Source: Synaphobranchus kaupii
Lineage: Eukaryota > Chordata > Actinopteri > Anguilliformes > Synaphobranchidae
NCBI GenBank assembly: GCA_029718625.1
Contig: CM056380.1
Span: 105,147,055 to 105,211,054, forward strand
DNA length: 64,000 nucleotides
Direction of reading: 5' to 3'
Shown here: piece after piece, positions 46,634 to 57,919 of the stretch
Position numbering within the stretch: position 1 is the stretch's first letter
Layout: each line of letters begins with the position of its first letter
The notes under the pieces: generated by a model
Told to the model about the DNA's origin: nothing
The model's input: only the letters and a program-made list of their open reading frames with translations
The model's database searches: none
Program-made: the position numbers and the translations under genes

Positions 46634-48714
46634 TTGGATATGAATGACTTGTCTAACTATAGGCCTATCTCAAACCTTCCGTTCCTCTCTAAAATAATAG
46701 AAAAGGTCATTTCAAAACAACTCTGGTCATTTTTGCACCCTAATCAAATATTGGAAGTTTTTCAATCTGGTTTTCGACCCTCTCATAGCACTGAAACAGC
46801 CCTAGTCAAAGTATTCAATGACCTACTCCTTGCTTCTGATAGTGGCTATATCTCTGTACTCATGCTTCTGGATTTAAGTGCAGCATTTGACACAGTTGAT
46901 CACCTCATCCTTCTGGATAGGCTTGAAAATATTGTTGGCCTCCGTGGACTGGCTCTTTCCTGGTTTAGATCATACAGACCGATATCAATTTGTGCATCTT
47001 AACAATGACTCCTCCTATAAGTCTAGGGTTAGATATGGAGTACCACAAGGATCTGTCTTTGGGCCTTTGCTCTTCTCTCTATACATGCTTCCCCTGGGAC
47101 AAATCATTCGTAAACATGGCATTAACTTCCACTGCTATGCAGATGACACCCAGCTGTATCTATCAGTCAAGCCTGATGAAATTGTCCTGCTGTCAAAAAT
47201 GGAAGCTTGTCTTATAGATATAAAGGAATGGATGACCCATAACTTTCTCTTGCTAAACTCTGATAAGACAGAGGTAATGGTAGTGGGGCCCAAGTCCCTG
47301 AGATGCAAACTATCTGGCTATATGCCTAACATTGATGGAATTTCAATCACCTCAAGTGCTGTCATTAAAGATCTTGGTGTTACGTTTGATCCAGATCTCG
47401 TATTTGATACACACATTAAAGACATCTCTAGGGTTGCTTTCTATCACTTGAGGAATATCTCAAAAATTCGAAAAATACTGTCCCTACATGATGCTGAAAA
47501 GCTAGTCCATGCTTTTGTTACTTCTAGATTAGATTATTGTAATGCTCTTTTGTCTGGATGTACACATTCCTCTCTGAAAGGGCTTCAGCTAATTCAAAAT
47601 ACAGCAGCTCGTATTCTCACGAGAACTAGAAGATTTGAACACATCAGCCCAGTGTTAGCTTCACTTCACTGGTTGCCAGTCAAATTTCGAATAGACTATA
47701 AGATTCTATTACTTACCTTTAAAGCCTTACATTGGCTTGCCCCCTTATATTTAAGGGATTTACTTTTCCCTTATAATCCCTCACGAACGCTCCGTTCGCA
47801 GGGCGCAGGCCTCCTTGTTATTCCTAAAATAGCTAAAAGTACCATAGGTGGTAGAGCCTTTTCCTATCGTGCTCCTCTCCTATGGAACAAATTGCCTGCT
47901 CATGTTCGGGGTGCAGACACTATCAGTTTATTTAAAGCTAGGCTTAAAACTCATCTTTTTAGTCTGTCCTATAGTTGAGGGGCAGGAGGTGGGTGGCTGG
48001 CATTAGCTATAGAGTCTCTGGTGGACTGAGCGGTCAGTGCTGTCACTGGATCATTATTGGTAGTGTTGTGTTAAGCTCGACCGGTCATGGTCTAGTGGTG
48101 ACTGTCTCAAGCCTGCCCTCATGGCTGTAATGGCCCCTGCCTCTGTTTAGCCCTTAGCTATGCTGCCATAGCCTTATTCTGCCGGGGTTTCCTTATCGCA
48201 GCAGGCACCTCTGTCTCTCCTGCTGCGCTTGTTCTGCTACCATCTGAACCCCCTAACAATGTTTTTTTCTTTTTTCCTCTTCCCTGCTCTGGGCACCTGC
48301 CCGGAACTCTAGCCCAAGTTTCCCGAGTTTCCCGCGTCCTTCCCCCGCCCCCCTCCTGGCCCGGAGCTCCAGCCCAAGACCAGCTAGGCGCCCCCCACCT
48401 GCCACTGCTGATCTCTACATGATGGAGTCATCAGAATAGAATACCTCCCTATGACATAATCAACCCATAGGCCAGTGGAGGATGGGCATCCCCCCAATAG
48501 CCGGGTTCCTCTCGAGATTTCCCATCGGGGAGTTTTTTCTCGACACAGTATGAGGGTTTTCTCTCCTACTAGGGTTTTTACCTCTGCTATCTGGGGGCTT
48601 AGAGCTGGCATTTCCCATTTCCCCTTTCCTCCCCTTTCTGTTCTGTAAAGCGTCTTTGTGACAGTCATCTGTGAAAAGCGCTATATAAATAAAATTGAAT
48701 TGAATTGAATTGAA
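46634..48714 (+). mobile_element. 5'-truncated L2-type LINE nested in the hAT element
   Basis: Begins within the reverse transcriptase and extends through a 3' UTR of about 730 bases to a tail reading GCGCTATATAAATAAAATTG followed by GAATT repeats ending near 48714. A similar short tail-only fragment sits at about 55050-55107. Target duplications could not be fixed with confidence. Confidence 0.8.
46640..47978 (+). pseudogene. LINE reverse transcriptase, truncated and frameshifted
   Basis: The first frame (to 47002) carries LSNYRPISNLPFLSKIIEKV, QSGFRPSHSTETAL and motif [15 protein letters not shown] frameshift near 46970, within the SWFRSY region, moves the reading to a second frame. That frame has motif [15 protein letters not shown], motif [11 protein letters not shown], the thumb region and a typical end ([13 protein letters not shown]) at 47978. 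The NYRPIS, STETAL and LHWLP signatures are those of L2/CR1-group enzymes. The endonuclease and any ORF1 are missing, and the protein cannot be made intact from this copy. Confidence 0.9.
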
Positions 48715-49070
48715 AACAAAAGAGACACTCATAAAATAGAACATAATATTGCGTCATAACAAAGAAAAATAAATAAATGCATAAAAAAATAAATGAGCAA
48801 AACTGCAGCATCAGAACAATTAAACTGACCAACAATTAAACTTGTTTTTAAATTATTATTAATGTTATTTTGTTATAGTGGTTTTATTCATTTTTGGCCT
48901 AAAAATTATTCTCCGTGATTACAGTTCCACCAAGACCACAAGCACTTGTCTTGTGTTCATTTACAAAACAAATCGGCTCTTCAGATATGCGAGCCGGCTC
49001 CCAACGTTCACCTAAAAGAGCCGGCTCAAAGAGCCGACTCGTTCGCGAACGACACACCACTACTACACCA

Positions 49071-49394
49071 CACTATTAGCTAGCCGCGCAAGGCTGGTTC
49101 ACGGAAATCTTGAGCCAGGGAGCGGTCCGGATGTATGTAATGTTACCGCTGTAGCTAGGCTACTGCCTAGCCATACCACAGACGAACGTTACGGATTAAA
49201 CAAAATAAACAAGCAGATGCAATAATCATTATTTAATTATGTGAACGTAATCATATCATAGACCTATAATATTTTGGTTTTCACATAACATCGAATGTTC
49301 TCACGACATCTGTTAGAGTGGATCTGGGGTAGGCGCTGGACTCAGAAAAACGGGCTGGAAATAACTTTGTTTTAATATAAGGGAAAGGTTGGTG
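49071..49394. other. Unassigned sequence between hAT element and LINE end
   Basis: No gene recognised. It directly follows the hAT target duplication and may belong to the same host repeat as the inverted-repeat arms. Confidence 0.4.
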
Positions 49395-50958
49395 GATCTA
49401 ACATGTCATTAACTGAGGCACTCATAACACCTCACCTTCACTACTGTGTTGAAGTGTGGGGACACACCTATAAAGACACTATAGAGCCACTGTTCAAACT
49501 CCAAAAAAGGGCAATGAGAGTTGTATATAGTGTCCCATATAGAGACCACACAAATGATTTGTTTATTAAGGCAAAGTTTCTCAAGTGGCAGGATATAATT
49601 AAATATAATACTGTACAAATATTATTCTTAGCCTCCAAAAATCTCTTACCCGTAAATATACAGAAACTGTTTCTAAAGAGAGATGACATACATAACCTAA
49701 GAGGAAATATGATTTATAAACAAAAATCTATAAAGTCAACACTCAGAGGTCATTCATTATCCATTGTGGGGGTTAAGCTTTGGAACAGTTTACATGATGA
49801 GATTAAAATGTCTACAAATTTAAAGACCTTCAAGGGTAAGATAAGATGCAAGATGGTAGAAAATTATCAAGTTAAAAAAATTAGGGGGTTATCAGGAAAA
49901 GAAAACAAAGTCATGATGTACTTTACTTTACTTTTTACAAAAAAAAAAACAAAAAAAAACCATAGCAAGCGGTTTACACAGGATCCTGGACCTTGCAACA
50001 AAAGACAACAGACATTGGTCGCACAAACTCTCATGATGGAGCTTCTAAACTGGTCATTTAACGCTATTGACAAAATATTCTCGACAAGGCGTGAGGGCAC
50101 TGGCGAGCCGTCATGTCCAGATGGGACCTTTCTGGCAGGGTACACCATGGATGGGTGGGACAAATGGCGTGTAGTGTGTCTGGCAGTACTAGATTTAGAA
50201 GATGTGGAAGATGTGTACCTGTTTGGATTCATGATGGTGGGACTAATCGGCCTAGGATTTGGCCAGTACTTGATGTACCGACAGCTGAGAAAAAAGGGGT
50301 TTGACGTCTCTGGAAACAGGGAATTACTGACCATACTGAGAAATTTGAGATCGGACATCAACAAAATCAAGGGAAAAATAGCCATAATGCAGGCAGAAAC
50401 CACCAAGCCTCCGGAGGACTGTGCAGAAAATAGCGAGGGGTAATGAACTCCGAGATCCGGCAAACATACCTACTCAGGCATAATGCACGGAATTTACAGG
50501 GGACAACAGAACATCATAAAAACGTAGAAACGGTCACTTTTAATTTGGACATTAGCTGAACAATATTTGGGAATGTCTGACGTTGAAATGAAACAAATTG
50601 TTTGGACCAATATATGACATGTATATGTAAACCTACTTATTTGGACTTTAATAATCTGGTTTGTTTTACTTTAGAGTATTTTACTTTATATTATTATTTT
50701 TTTTTTCTTTCTTTCTTGATCAGTTTCGCTATAAAGAAATTTCAGATATGCTGTTGTGATACTAAAAATATCTGTTTTAATTAAATGTATAATATGGACA
50801 TTTAAAATCGTGAGGGAATTGGGGCGGGACTTGATAAGCAGGCTGCTTTTTTCCCGTATCCCTTTTCGGCAGGAAATGTATTTGTTAAATGCATATTTCA
50901 GAAATGTGATGCAATGTGACTATACTCATGCCGAAATAAACAAATAAACAAATAAACA
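49395..50958 (+). mobile_element. LINE 3' fragment with AAATAAAC tail
   Basis: A second LINE family, 5'-truncated in the reverse-transcriptase C-terminal region. The 3' end has the text ATTGGGGCGGGACTTGATAA near 50817 and a tail of CGAAATAAAC followed by two more AAATAAAC units, which I recognise from fish LINEs of the Jockey superfamily. Between coding tail and 3' UTR lies an extra coding block (see the next entry). Confidence 0.7.
49403..50443 (+). CDS. Chimeric ORF: LINE RT C-terminus fused to a membrane-segment protein
   Basis: A 346-codon frame from ATG 49403. Residues 1 to about 157 are the C-terminal end of a LINE ORF2 (TPHLHYCVEVWG, LQKRAMRVVYS, NDLFIKAKFLKWQDI, GVKLWNSLHDEIK). Residues about 160-195 are Lys-rich and cross an A-rich stretch at 49939-49960. 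From about residue 205 a different protein follows: MELLNWSFNAIDKIFSTRRE, a CPDGTF segment, a DLEDVEDVYLF motif, a hydrophobic stretch likely to span a membrane (about residues 270-292, FGFMMVGLIGLGFGQYLMY) and a basic coiled-coil-like tail (LRNLRSDINKIKGKIAIMQ). I do not recognise this second part. It may be a captured exon, a transposon-encoded protein or an insertion into the LINE 3' UTR. The fusion frame itself may be accidental. Confidence 0.45.
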   Translation: MSLTEALITPHLHYCVEVWGHTYKDTIEPLFKLQKRAMRVVYSVPYRDHTNDLFIKAKFLKWQDIIKYNTVQILFLASKNLLPVNIQKLFLKRDDIHNLRGNMIYKQKSIKSTLRGHSLSIVGVKLWNSLHDEIKMSTNLKTFKGKIRCKMVENYQVKKIRGLSGKENKVMMYFTLLFTKKKTKKNHSKRFTQDPGPCNKRQQTLVAQTLMMELLNWSFNAIDKIFSTRREGTGEPSCPDGTFLAGYTMDGWDKWRVVCLAVLDLEDVEDVYLFGFMMVGLIGLGFGQYLMYRQLRKKGFDVSGNRELLTILRNLRSDINKIKGKIAIMQAETTKPPEDCAENSEG

Positions 50959-53433
50959 TCAACTGGTTATATTTTTCAAAATAGCCTATTTTTTCTAACC
51001 GCGTGACACAGTAGGCTATGCGATAAATGTTTGCGAAGAACAGCGAGTGCTCCCCGTTGTCTAGCCCAGCAAGGCTATAGGACATTGTAGCTTTACATAA
51101 CATTACATTACGTTATTGTGGCTGCGTTTACTATTATGTTGCTTTTGTATGTCGATTTACACATGTGCATCCTCTCATCGCTCAAAAGAAATCAACCGGA
51201 TTGAGTTGCGCATTAAAACCAGATAATGCACTTTTAACCGCGCGTAAGTGTCTTTGCTTACAGACACCCGTGGATGAGTTTTGCTAGTAGGCTACCACTT
51301 AGATCCCACATAAACTTGTACATTTTTGTGGATGTGCGTCTTACTGTGTTCTCACGTTCAGCCTGCACCTTGATGTGGTGATGGCCTTTAAACTGAGACA
51401 GGCTGCTGAACTTTGCTGTGTCCTATAACAAACTCCTTACGACTCTACGTCCCCCCTTATCATCCAGGACAACGTTGGAGACGGTGATTAAACTTGCTGT
51501 GAATGAAACGCAGCATATCGAAGAATAAAATGTTTTCCTTATTTATGATTCATCATTTTGAATGGTGTACTTGATTATTTAGTCTTTACAAATGAAAAAA
51601 AAAGAAGCAATTTCACCTTATACCTACTGCATGACTTATGCAAACAATGAACCCTTCAATAAAAAAGTTTTATAATTAATTTTAACTTTTTATTAATGTT
51701 TCCCCAAAATGTACATATTAGACAGCTACATCCAGCTTGGGGAGAAATACGCAAGGAAGGCCATGGATTGGCAGCTCACTCACAGCATTTTCTTCTCCTC
51801 AGAAACAGAAATAAAGGCAGATGTTACAAGATGCCTGCGCACACATAGCAAAGACTTGAACAGAACCCCAGTGAATTCAGAAATTTCGACTTTGAGCAGC
51901 AGCCCCAAAAACCGACACATACAGTAGGCCTACCAACAGCTGGGTATACAGGTATAGGTGGATGAGTGGTAGCAATTGTTCTTGACATAACTGAGAGACA
52001 GTGAAAGGAATAGAAATAAGATGGTTAGAACCATTAGAGGACAGGAGAATAGTAGCCTATGATCAGAATTGTGTTCATGCAGGATTGATTCACACAATAG
52101 CGCAATGGTCTTAGCCTTTAGGTTAAGATACACTTTATGTTAACAGGTGAAAAATCAACCCGGTCTCACGCTTTTTCGTGCTCATAGTCACGACAATGAA
52201 TCTATTGAATCGTCACCCTGAGCACGATTGTCCGTCCGACTTTTATGGCGCTACACAGAACGAAATTTAAACCCATGCATTTTTAGTGCTAACATTTCTC
52301 AGACTGTTTTTGTGCTACACAGAATTAAATTTTGAGCTGTTCCTGGGGGCTTGGTTACTATGCTACTTTTCGGTTGTTAGCTAGCTAGCCGGCTAGCGAA
52401 TTTTGTTTACCAGACGAGTGACTTTTGAGTAGCTACTATGCAGTTGGTTGATGGCGATAACCGCTAAATATGTTAATAGGGACACAAAAAACATGTGGAA
52501 AAGTTTATTAAGTCACAAAAAAGCAAACAGTTTATGTCGGATATGGTCAAAATCCCACAATCTCAATTCATTTTAATACTGTCCCCTACATGGACGACCC
52601 ATCTGAACCCTAACGGACTACAGACGGCGCCATCTTTTCACAGGCCATCCATTACGTAGAGCTCTCGGGTCTTTTTGGGAATTGTAGTTCTAAATTATTA
52701 GTACTAATAACTAAAAAAATACTAATCCTATTGACCTGGGGCTTAAAATTAATGTTCAATATAGAATCAGTTAAAATCCCAATTGATCATCTAATTGAAT
52801 CATCAAAGTATCAAATGATTAAGCATCAAACGTTTTATTCAGGCACTTCTGTTAGAACTTGAAGGCTGGCTCTGACATTATTTATGAAAGACTAGTTCGT
52901 TAATCATCCTGTTAAATATCTACCCAATATGTGTATTGGTTCCAGAATTAGAAGCATTTGAAGTTTGGCCAGATTTGCCCTTCTACGGGGCGCTACTGAG
53001 TCCCCTGGAGTGTCAGGGCAAAAAAATTGATATATATATGTTACTCTCCAGGCCTTTCCAAAAATGTCTTTAGTTTTGTCCTACGACAACTCTGGCTACA
53101 GCCTCTTTGAGGTGTAGTTTCTGAGACCCTTTGAGACTCCAGCCTGGATAAAATCAAGTCTTTAGATTTTTTGCTTATTTGGTGGGAAAAATCCTACAAG
53201 GTATTGATGTTTTTCCTAATCACAGTCATACGTTTGGATTTGTGCTAGTGTAGACATTATTTTACCTACCAAATACATCTGGATTGTTGTCATATGAGGG
53301 TTAGGGTTAGATAACATGCTGTTTTTGAAGCGCTTTAGCCCTTCCTCCAAACCTCCTGAATAGTCCTACATGGTCAGGATTATATAATGTTGTAGCCTCA
53401 ATATCCCTCTGTTTACAGATGAAGTTTCCTACA
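50959..53433. other. Unassigned sequence, dispersed-repeat-like parts
   Basis: No gene recognised. The piece 52150-52480 (including CCCGGTCTCACGCTTTTTCG) resembles a dispersed fish repeat by recall only. The frame at 51709-51927 has no domain. A GTTAGCTAGCTAGCCGGCTA patch is at 52376-52395. Confidence 0.4.
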
Positions 53434-53435
53434 TA

Positions 53436-54966
53436 CACTACTCACAAAAAGTTAGGGATATTCGGCTTTCGGGTGAAATTTCAGGATGAACCTAAAATGC
53501 ACTATAACCTTTACAGGTGAAATTAATTTGACCTTCTCTAAACTTTTGAATGCACATGTCCAACTATTCAATGTTTCAGTACTTTTTGCACAACTTGCTG
53601 TTCTCTAACAAGGAGCTGAACGGCAAAATTCACAACAGGTGTTTTATCCATGAATCGACCAATAAATTTCCTCGTTCAATTAGAATTGGTATTTAAACAG
53701 TCCTCTTCATCATGCTGTTCACATTTTGACATCATGAGACCAAGACGACACCTAACAATTGATCAACAGTACCTCGCCATTGCGAGGCTTCAAACAGGAT
53801 GTTCTCAGAGGGAAGTGGCCACTGAGCTTAGAGTGTCACAGAGTGTCATCAGCAGGTTGCAACAGAGATACAGAGAGACTGGAAGAGTCACAGAAAGGTA
53901 TAGAAGTGGACGTCCTTTGGCCACATCCCACACTGATGACCGCTTCATTGTGAACAGTGCCCTGCGGAACCGGATGATGAATGCCACTCAACTCCAGGCA
54001 CATTTAAGGGAGGTGAGAGGCACCCAAGTGTCACGTCAGACCATTCGAAACCGTTTACATCAGTGTGGTCTGCGTGCTAGACGACCTGCAAGGGTACCTG
54101 ACCACACCACCAGGCACAGGCGTCATCGTCTTGCATGGGCCAGGGAGCATTTACGCTGGACGAGGGACCAGTGGGCCTCAGTGCTGTTCTCTGATGAAAG
54201 TCGATTCACGTTGAGCAGAAATGATGGCCGCCAACGATGTTGGAGACGTCAAGGAGAGCGCTATGCATCAGCCACTGTTGTCACCAGACGACCCTTTGGT
54301 GGTGGCGGTGTTACAGTGTGGGCAGGTGTGTCTAGTCAATACAGAACTGCCCTACACTTTGTGAATGGTACAGTGACAAGCCCATACTACCTGAATAACA
54401 TCATTAATCCAGTCATTGTGCCCCTGCATGAACAACACAGGCCTAATTTCATCTTCATGGACGACAATGCTCCAGCTCATCGAGGTCGCATCATTAGGGA
54501 AAGGCTGCTGGAGACTGGGGTACCTCAAATGGAGTGGCCTGCACTTTCTCCAGACCTGAATCCCATAGAAAACCTATGGGATCAGCTGACTCACCGTGTA
54601 GAGGCTCGTAACTCTGTACCCCAGAACCTCAATGACCTGAGGGCCGCCCTTCAAGAAGAGTGGGATGCCATGCCTCAGCAGACAATAAGTCGACTTGTGA
54701 ACAGCATGAGACGTCGTTGTCAAGCTGTAATTGATGCTCAAGGGCACATGACAAGTTATTGAGACATTGACATTTTTGTTGTGGTATACCCACCACTGTT
54801 GTTGGCTTTTGTTTCAATAAATTGTTTGAGATGAGGAAATCACCATTGCATGCTTCTACTTAAATGCCCTACTTTCATGATACGTATAATATCACTGTAG
54901 CGTGAACTTACATTTTCCATAAATTTCACCCGAAAGCCAAATATCCCTAACTTTTTGTGAGTAGTG
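53436..54966 (+). mobile_element. Complete Tc1-like transposon, copy A
   Basis: A 1,531-bp element between TA dinucleotides (53434-53435 and 54967-54968). The terminal inverted repeats of about 46 bp begin CACTACTCACAAAAAGTTAG and differ by one base (ATTCGG on the left, ATTTGG in the complement of the right). It contains one uninterrupted transposase gene and no other frame. A second copy lies 330 bp further on. Confidence 0.95.
53734..54762 (+). CDS. Tc1-like transposase, apparently intact (342 aa)
   Basis: The ATG at 53734 ([10 protein letters not shown]...) is preferred because it starts the paired helix-turn-helix region; an upstream in-frame ATG at 53650 would add 28 non-conserved residues. 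Residues 1 to about 115 hold two HTH motifs ([20 protein letters not shown] and the [13 protein letters not shown] helix) that bind the terminal repeats. The catalytic triad is [17 protein letters not shown] and DLNPIENLW; 34 residues separate the second Asp from the Glu, giving classical DD34E. The enzyme cuts and pastes the element at TA sites in the nucleus. The length is normal for Tc1 and no stop or frameshift is seen. Confidence 0.95.
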   Translation: MRPRRHLTIDQQYLAIARLQTGCSQREVATELRVSQSVISRLQQRYRETGRVTERYRSGRPLATSHTDDRFIVNSALRNRMMNATQLQAHLREVRGTQVSRQTIRNRLHQCGLRARRPARVPDHTTRHRRHRLAWAREHLRWTRDQWASVLFSDESRFTLSRNDGRQRCWRRQGERYASATVVTRRPFGGGGVTVWAGVSSQYRTALHFVNGTVTSPYYLNNIINPVIVPLHEQHRPNFIFMDDNAPAHRGRIIRERLLETGVPQMEWPALSPDLNPIENLWDQLTHRVEARNSVPQNLNDLRAALQEEWDAMPQQTISRLVNSMRRRCQAVIDAQGHMTSY

Positions 54967-54968
54967 TA

Positions 54969-55296
54969 TATCTCTGAAGATGACACTGTTATGAACTTGT
55001 AGGTGGCAGTTTCCACAGCTGATTTGTGGCTTATCCTTACCATGGGTGATGAGTTGATAATCTGTAAAAAGCGCTATACAAATAAAATTGAATTGAATTG
55101 AATTGAATAATCAGATGGACTAGTTCTGATACCCGTTGGAGCACACAATCACTAATTGGCCATTTAGTCGACCCTATACCTAATTAATGCGTGTGTGCGC
55201 ACATTGCGTGCCACCTGCTGGCTGCTGTGCACCGGACATACAGAGGTTTTCTCTTTTATGCGTTAGGTATAATTTTTTACGTCAAAAATTACAATA
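54969..55296. other. Spacer between twin Tc1 copies, with LINE tail
   Basis: Contains a tail-only LINE fragment at about 55050-55107 (AAAAAGCGCTATACAAATAA, then GAATT repeats), the same tail type as the L2-type element at 48714. Otherwise unassigned. Confidence 0.6.
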
Positions 55297-55298
55297 TA

Positions 55299-56822
55299 CA
55301 CTACTCACAAAAAGTTAGGGATATTCGGCTTTCGGGTGAAATTTCAGGATGAACCTAAAATGCACTATAACCTTTACAGGTGAAATTAATTTGACCTTCT
55401 CTAAACTTTTGAATGCACATGTCCAACTATTCAATGTTTCAGTACTTTTTGCACAACTTGCTGTTCTCTAACAAGGAGCTGAACGGCAAAATTCACAACA
55501 GGTGTTTGATCCATGAATCGACCAATAAATTTCCTGGTTCAATTAGAATTGGTATTTAAACAGTCCTCTTCATCATGCTGTTCACATTTTGACATCATGA
55601 GACCAAGACGACACCTAACAATTGATCAACAGTACCTCGCCATTGCGAGGCTTCAAACAGGATGTTCTCAGAGGGAAGTGGCCACTGAGCTTAGAGTGTC
55701 ACAGAGTGTCATCAGCAGGTTGCAACAGAGATACAGAGAGACTGGAAGAGTCACAGAAAGGCATAGAAGTGGACGTCCTTTGGCCACATGCCACACTGAT
55801 GAATTGTGAACAGTGCCCTGCGGAACCGGATGATGAATGCCACTCAACTCCAGGCACATTTAAGGGAGGTGAGAGGCACCCAAGTGTCACGTCAGACCAT
55901 TCGAAACCGTTTACATCAGCGTGGTCTGCGTGCTAGACGACCTGCAAGGGTACCTGACCACACCACCAGGCACAGGCGTCATCGTCTTGCATGGGCCAGG
56001 GAGCATTTACGCTGGACGAGGGACCAGTGGGCCTCAGTGCTGTTCTCTGATGAAAGTCGATTCACGTTGAGCAGAAATGATGGCCGCCAACGATGTTGGA
56101 GACGTCAAGGAGAGCGCTATGCATCAGCCACTGTTGTCACCAGACGACCCTTTGGTGGTGGCGGTGTTACAGTGTGGGCAGGTGTGTCTAGTCAATACAG
56201 AACTGCCCTACACTTTGTGAATGGTACAGTGACAAGCCCATACTACCTGAATAACATCATTAATCCAGTCATTGTGCCCCTGCATGAACAACACAAGCCT
56301 AATTTCATCTTCATGGACGACAATGCTCCAGCTCATCGAGGTTGCATCATTAGGGAAAGGCTGCTGGAGACTGGGGTACCTCAAATGGAGTGGCCTGCAC
56401 TTTCTCCAGACCTGAATCCCATAGAAAACCTATGGGATCAGCTGACTCACCGTGTAGAGGCTCGTAACTCTGTACCCCAGAACCTCAATGACCTGAGGGC
56501 CGCCCTTCAAGAAGAGTGGGATGCCATGCCTCAGCAGACAATAAGTCGACTTGTGAACAGCATGAGACGTCGTTGTCAAGCTGTAATTGATGCTCAAGGG
56601 CACATGACAAGTTATTGAGACATTGACATTTTTGTTGTGGTATACCCACCACTGTTGTTGGCTTTTGTTTCAATAAATTGTTTGAGATGAGGAAATCACC
56701 ATTGCATGCTTCTACTTAAATGCCCTACTTTCATGATACGTATAATATCACTGTAGCGTGAACTTGCATTTTCCATAAATTTCACCCGAAAGCCAAATAT
56801 CCCTAACTTTTTGTGAGTAGTG
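55299..56822 (+). mobile_element. Tc1-like transposon, copy B
   Basis: A 1,524-bp element between TA dinucleotides (55297-55298 and 56823-56824), with the same terminal repeats as copy A. The 7-bp length difference is entirely one internal deletion. By eye about nine substitutions separate the two copies, so they are very recent relatives. The flanks differ, so this is not a segmental duplication. Confidence 0.95.
55597..56618 (+). pseudogene. Tc1-like transposase broken by a 7-bp deletion
   Basis: Starts at the ATG equivalent to the one at 53734. The frame is identical to copy A until 55802/55803, where the seven bases CCGCTTC found at 53940-53946 of copy A are missing. This causes a frameshift to an early stop at 55807-55809, inside the second DNA-binding helix region. 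The remaining frame, 55806-56618, still encodes the rest of the second HTH and the whole DD34E catalytic domain, but has no N-terminal HTH. The copy should be non-autonomous but movable by the copy A enzyme. Confidence 0.93.
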
Positions 56823-56824
56823 TA

Positions 56825-57919
56825 TAATTCGTAGCTCTAGTAGGCTAGTCTGTGAGCCAGTAGGGTTGGGCGGTACCATCTGAGGGGAATAATGCTCATA
56901 GTGATTTTTGGCAAGGTATACATCTCTAGAGTTATAAAATATGTGATAGCATTGTTGTTACTGCATACCAGTTTTGCCTAACCTGAATCATAGCGCGGAG
57001 CTTTCAACACCATAACAGCGCGGAAACCCTGGGGAAAAAAATTTAATATTTTCACGGTAAGAATAATTTTTTTTACAACGTTAGGTTAGCCTGTTTGTCT
57101 TCTTCGTCGTCCTGCTTGAGCTAAATTAGCATTAACCACAAATATGCTTTGCTGTTAGGTCTGTTTATTTTCCTGCATCACCCTCGTCGTAGGAGTAACT
57201 TGTTGAACTAAACCAATGTAACCAGGAAAAAATTTATTCACTCACCACATAACGTAGGCTACACATACAGCGTAGCTATAAATAGGATGTTTATGAACAT
57301 AGACATAGGCTATATAACATACATTAGTATATCATTTTTTTTATCTTAACGCATAGCGGACACTTGTGCCCCGTTTATGCAGTCTTAAATTGCAGTAGTC
57401 TATAACGTTGATATTGGAAGGTTATCGTAATAACGCTATGTCCATTGCAGTTTCGAGGGGGTTACGTTAAGATTAGCCAAATGTGTTCTAAAGTATAACT
57501 AACGTTATGCTATGCCTGGCTTATTTTCTTTTAAATGTGCATGGAGCTACTATTGGTGTATTATCAACAGGCTTTTGTGATGGCATGTCCTTTCTAGGCC
57601 TCTGGCTGCTACTGCGAACTAACTTAGCTAACGGTAGCTAACAAAGTTACCTTTCATTTTGCTTATTTATTCGGGAGCATAACTTTGCAGTCGTCGCTAT
57701 ACATGTCTATGGTCGCTAACTAGTTACAACGGCAGCCATTACTCTGTGAAAAGGGAGAAAATGACCACCTTCACGTGACAGGTCACGTTGGCCAATCAGA
57801 GAAAAAACTTTGGGCCGTGAAAACGGTGCCGTTTTGAGAAGGCTTCTGCCTTCCTAGTTAGTATATAGTTCTGTGGGTTTGACCACTAAATCAAATTGTC
57901 TTCAAAGCCCGGTGCTGTT
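56825..57919. other. Unassigned sequence, no gene recognised
   Basis: AT-rich, rich in GTTAGC/GCTAAC-type words but without ORF, tandem repeat or clear transposon end. Confidence 0.4.

Larger units (their letters stand above)
46257..49062. mobile_element. hAT-type element with nested LINE, perfect 8-bp TSD
   Basis: The left end TAGTGATGGGCATTC and the right end (complement TAGTGGTGTGTCGTTC) are imperfect inverted repeats, both followed inward by copies of GAGCCGGCTCTTT-type text. The direct repeat CTACACCA lies immediately outside both ends (46249-46256 and 49063-49070), as expected for hAT transposition. No transposase remains. An L2-type LINE copy (about 46634-48714) occupies the middle, so the original non-autonomous element was roughly 0.7 kb. 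Confidence 0.8.
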
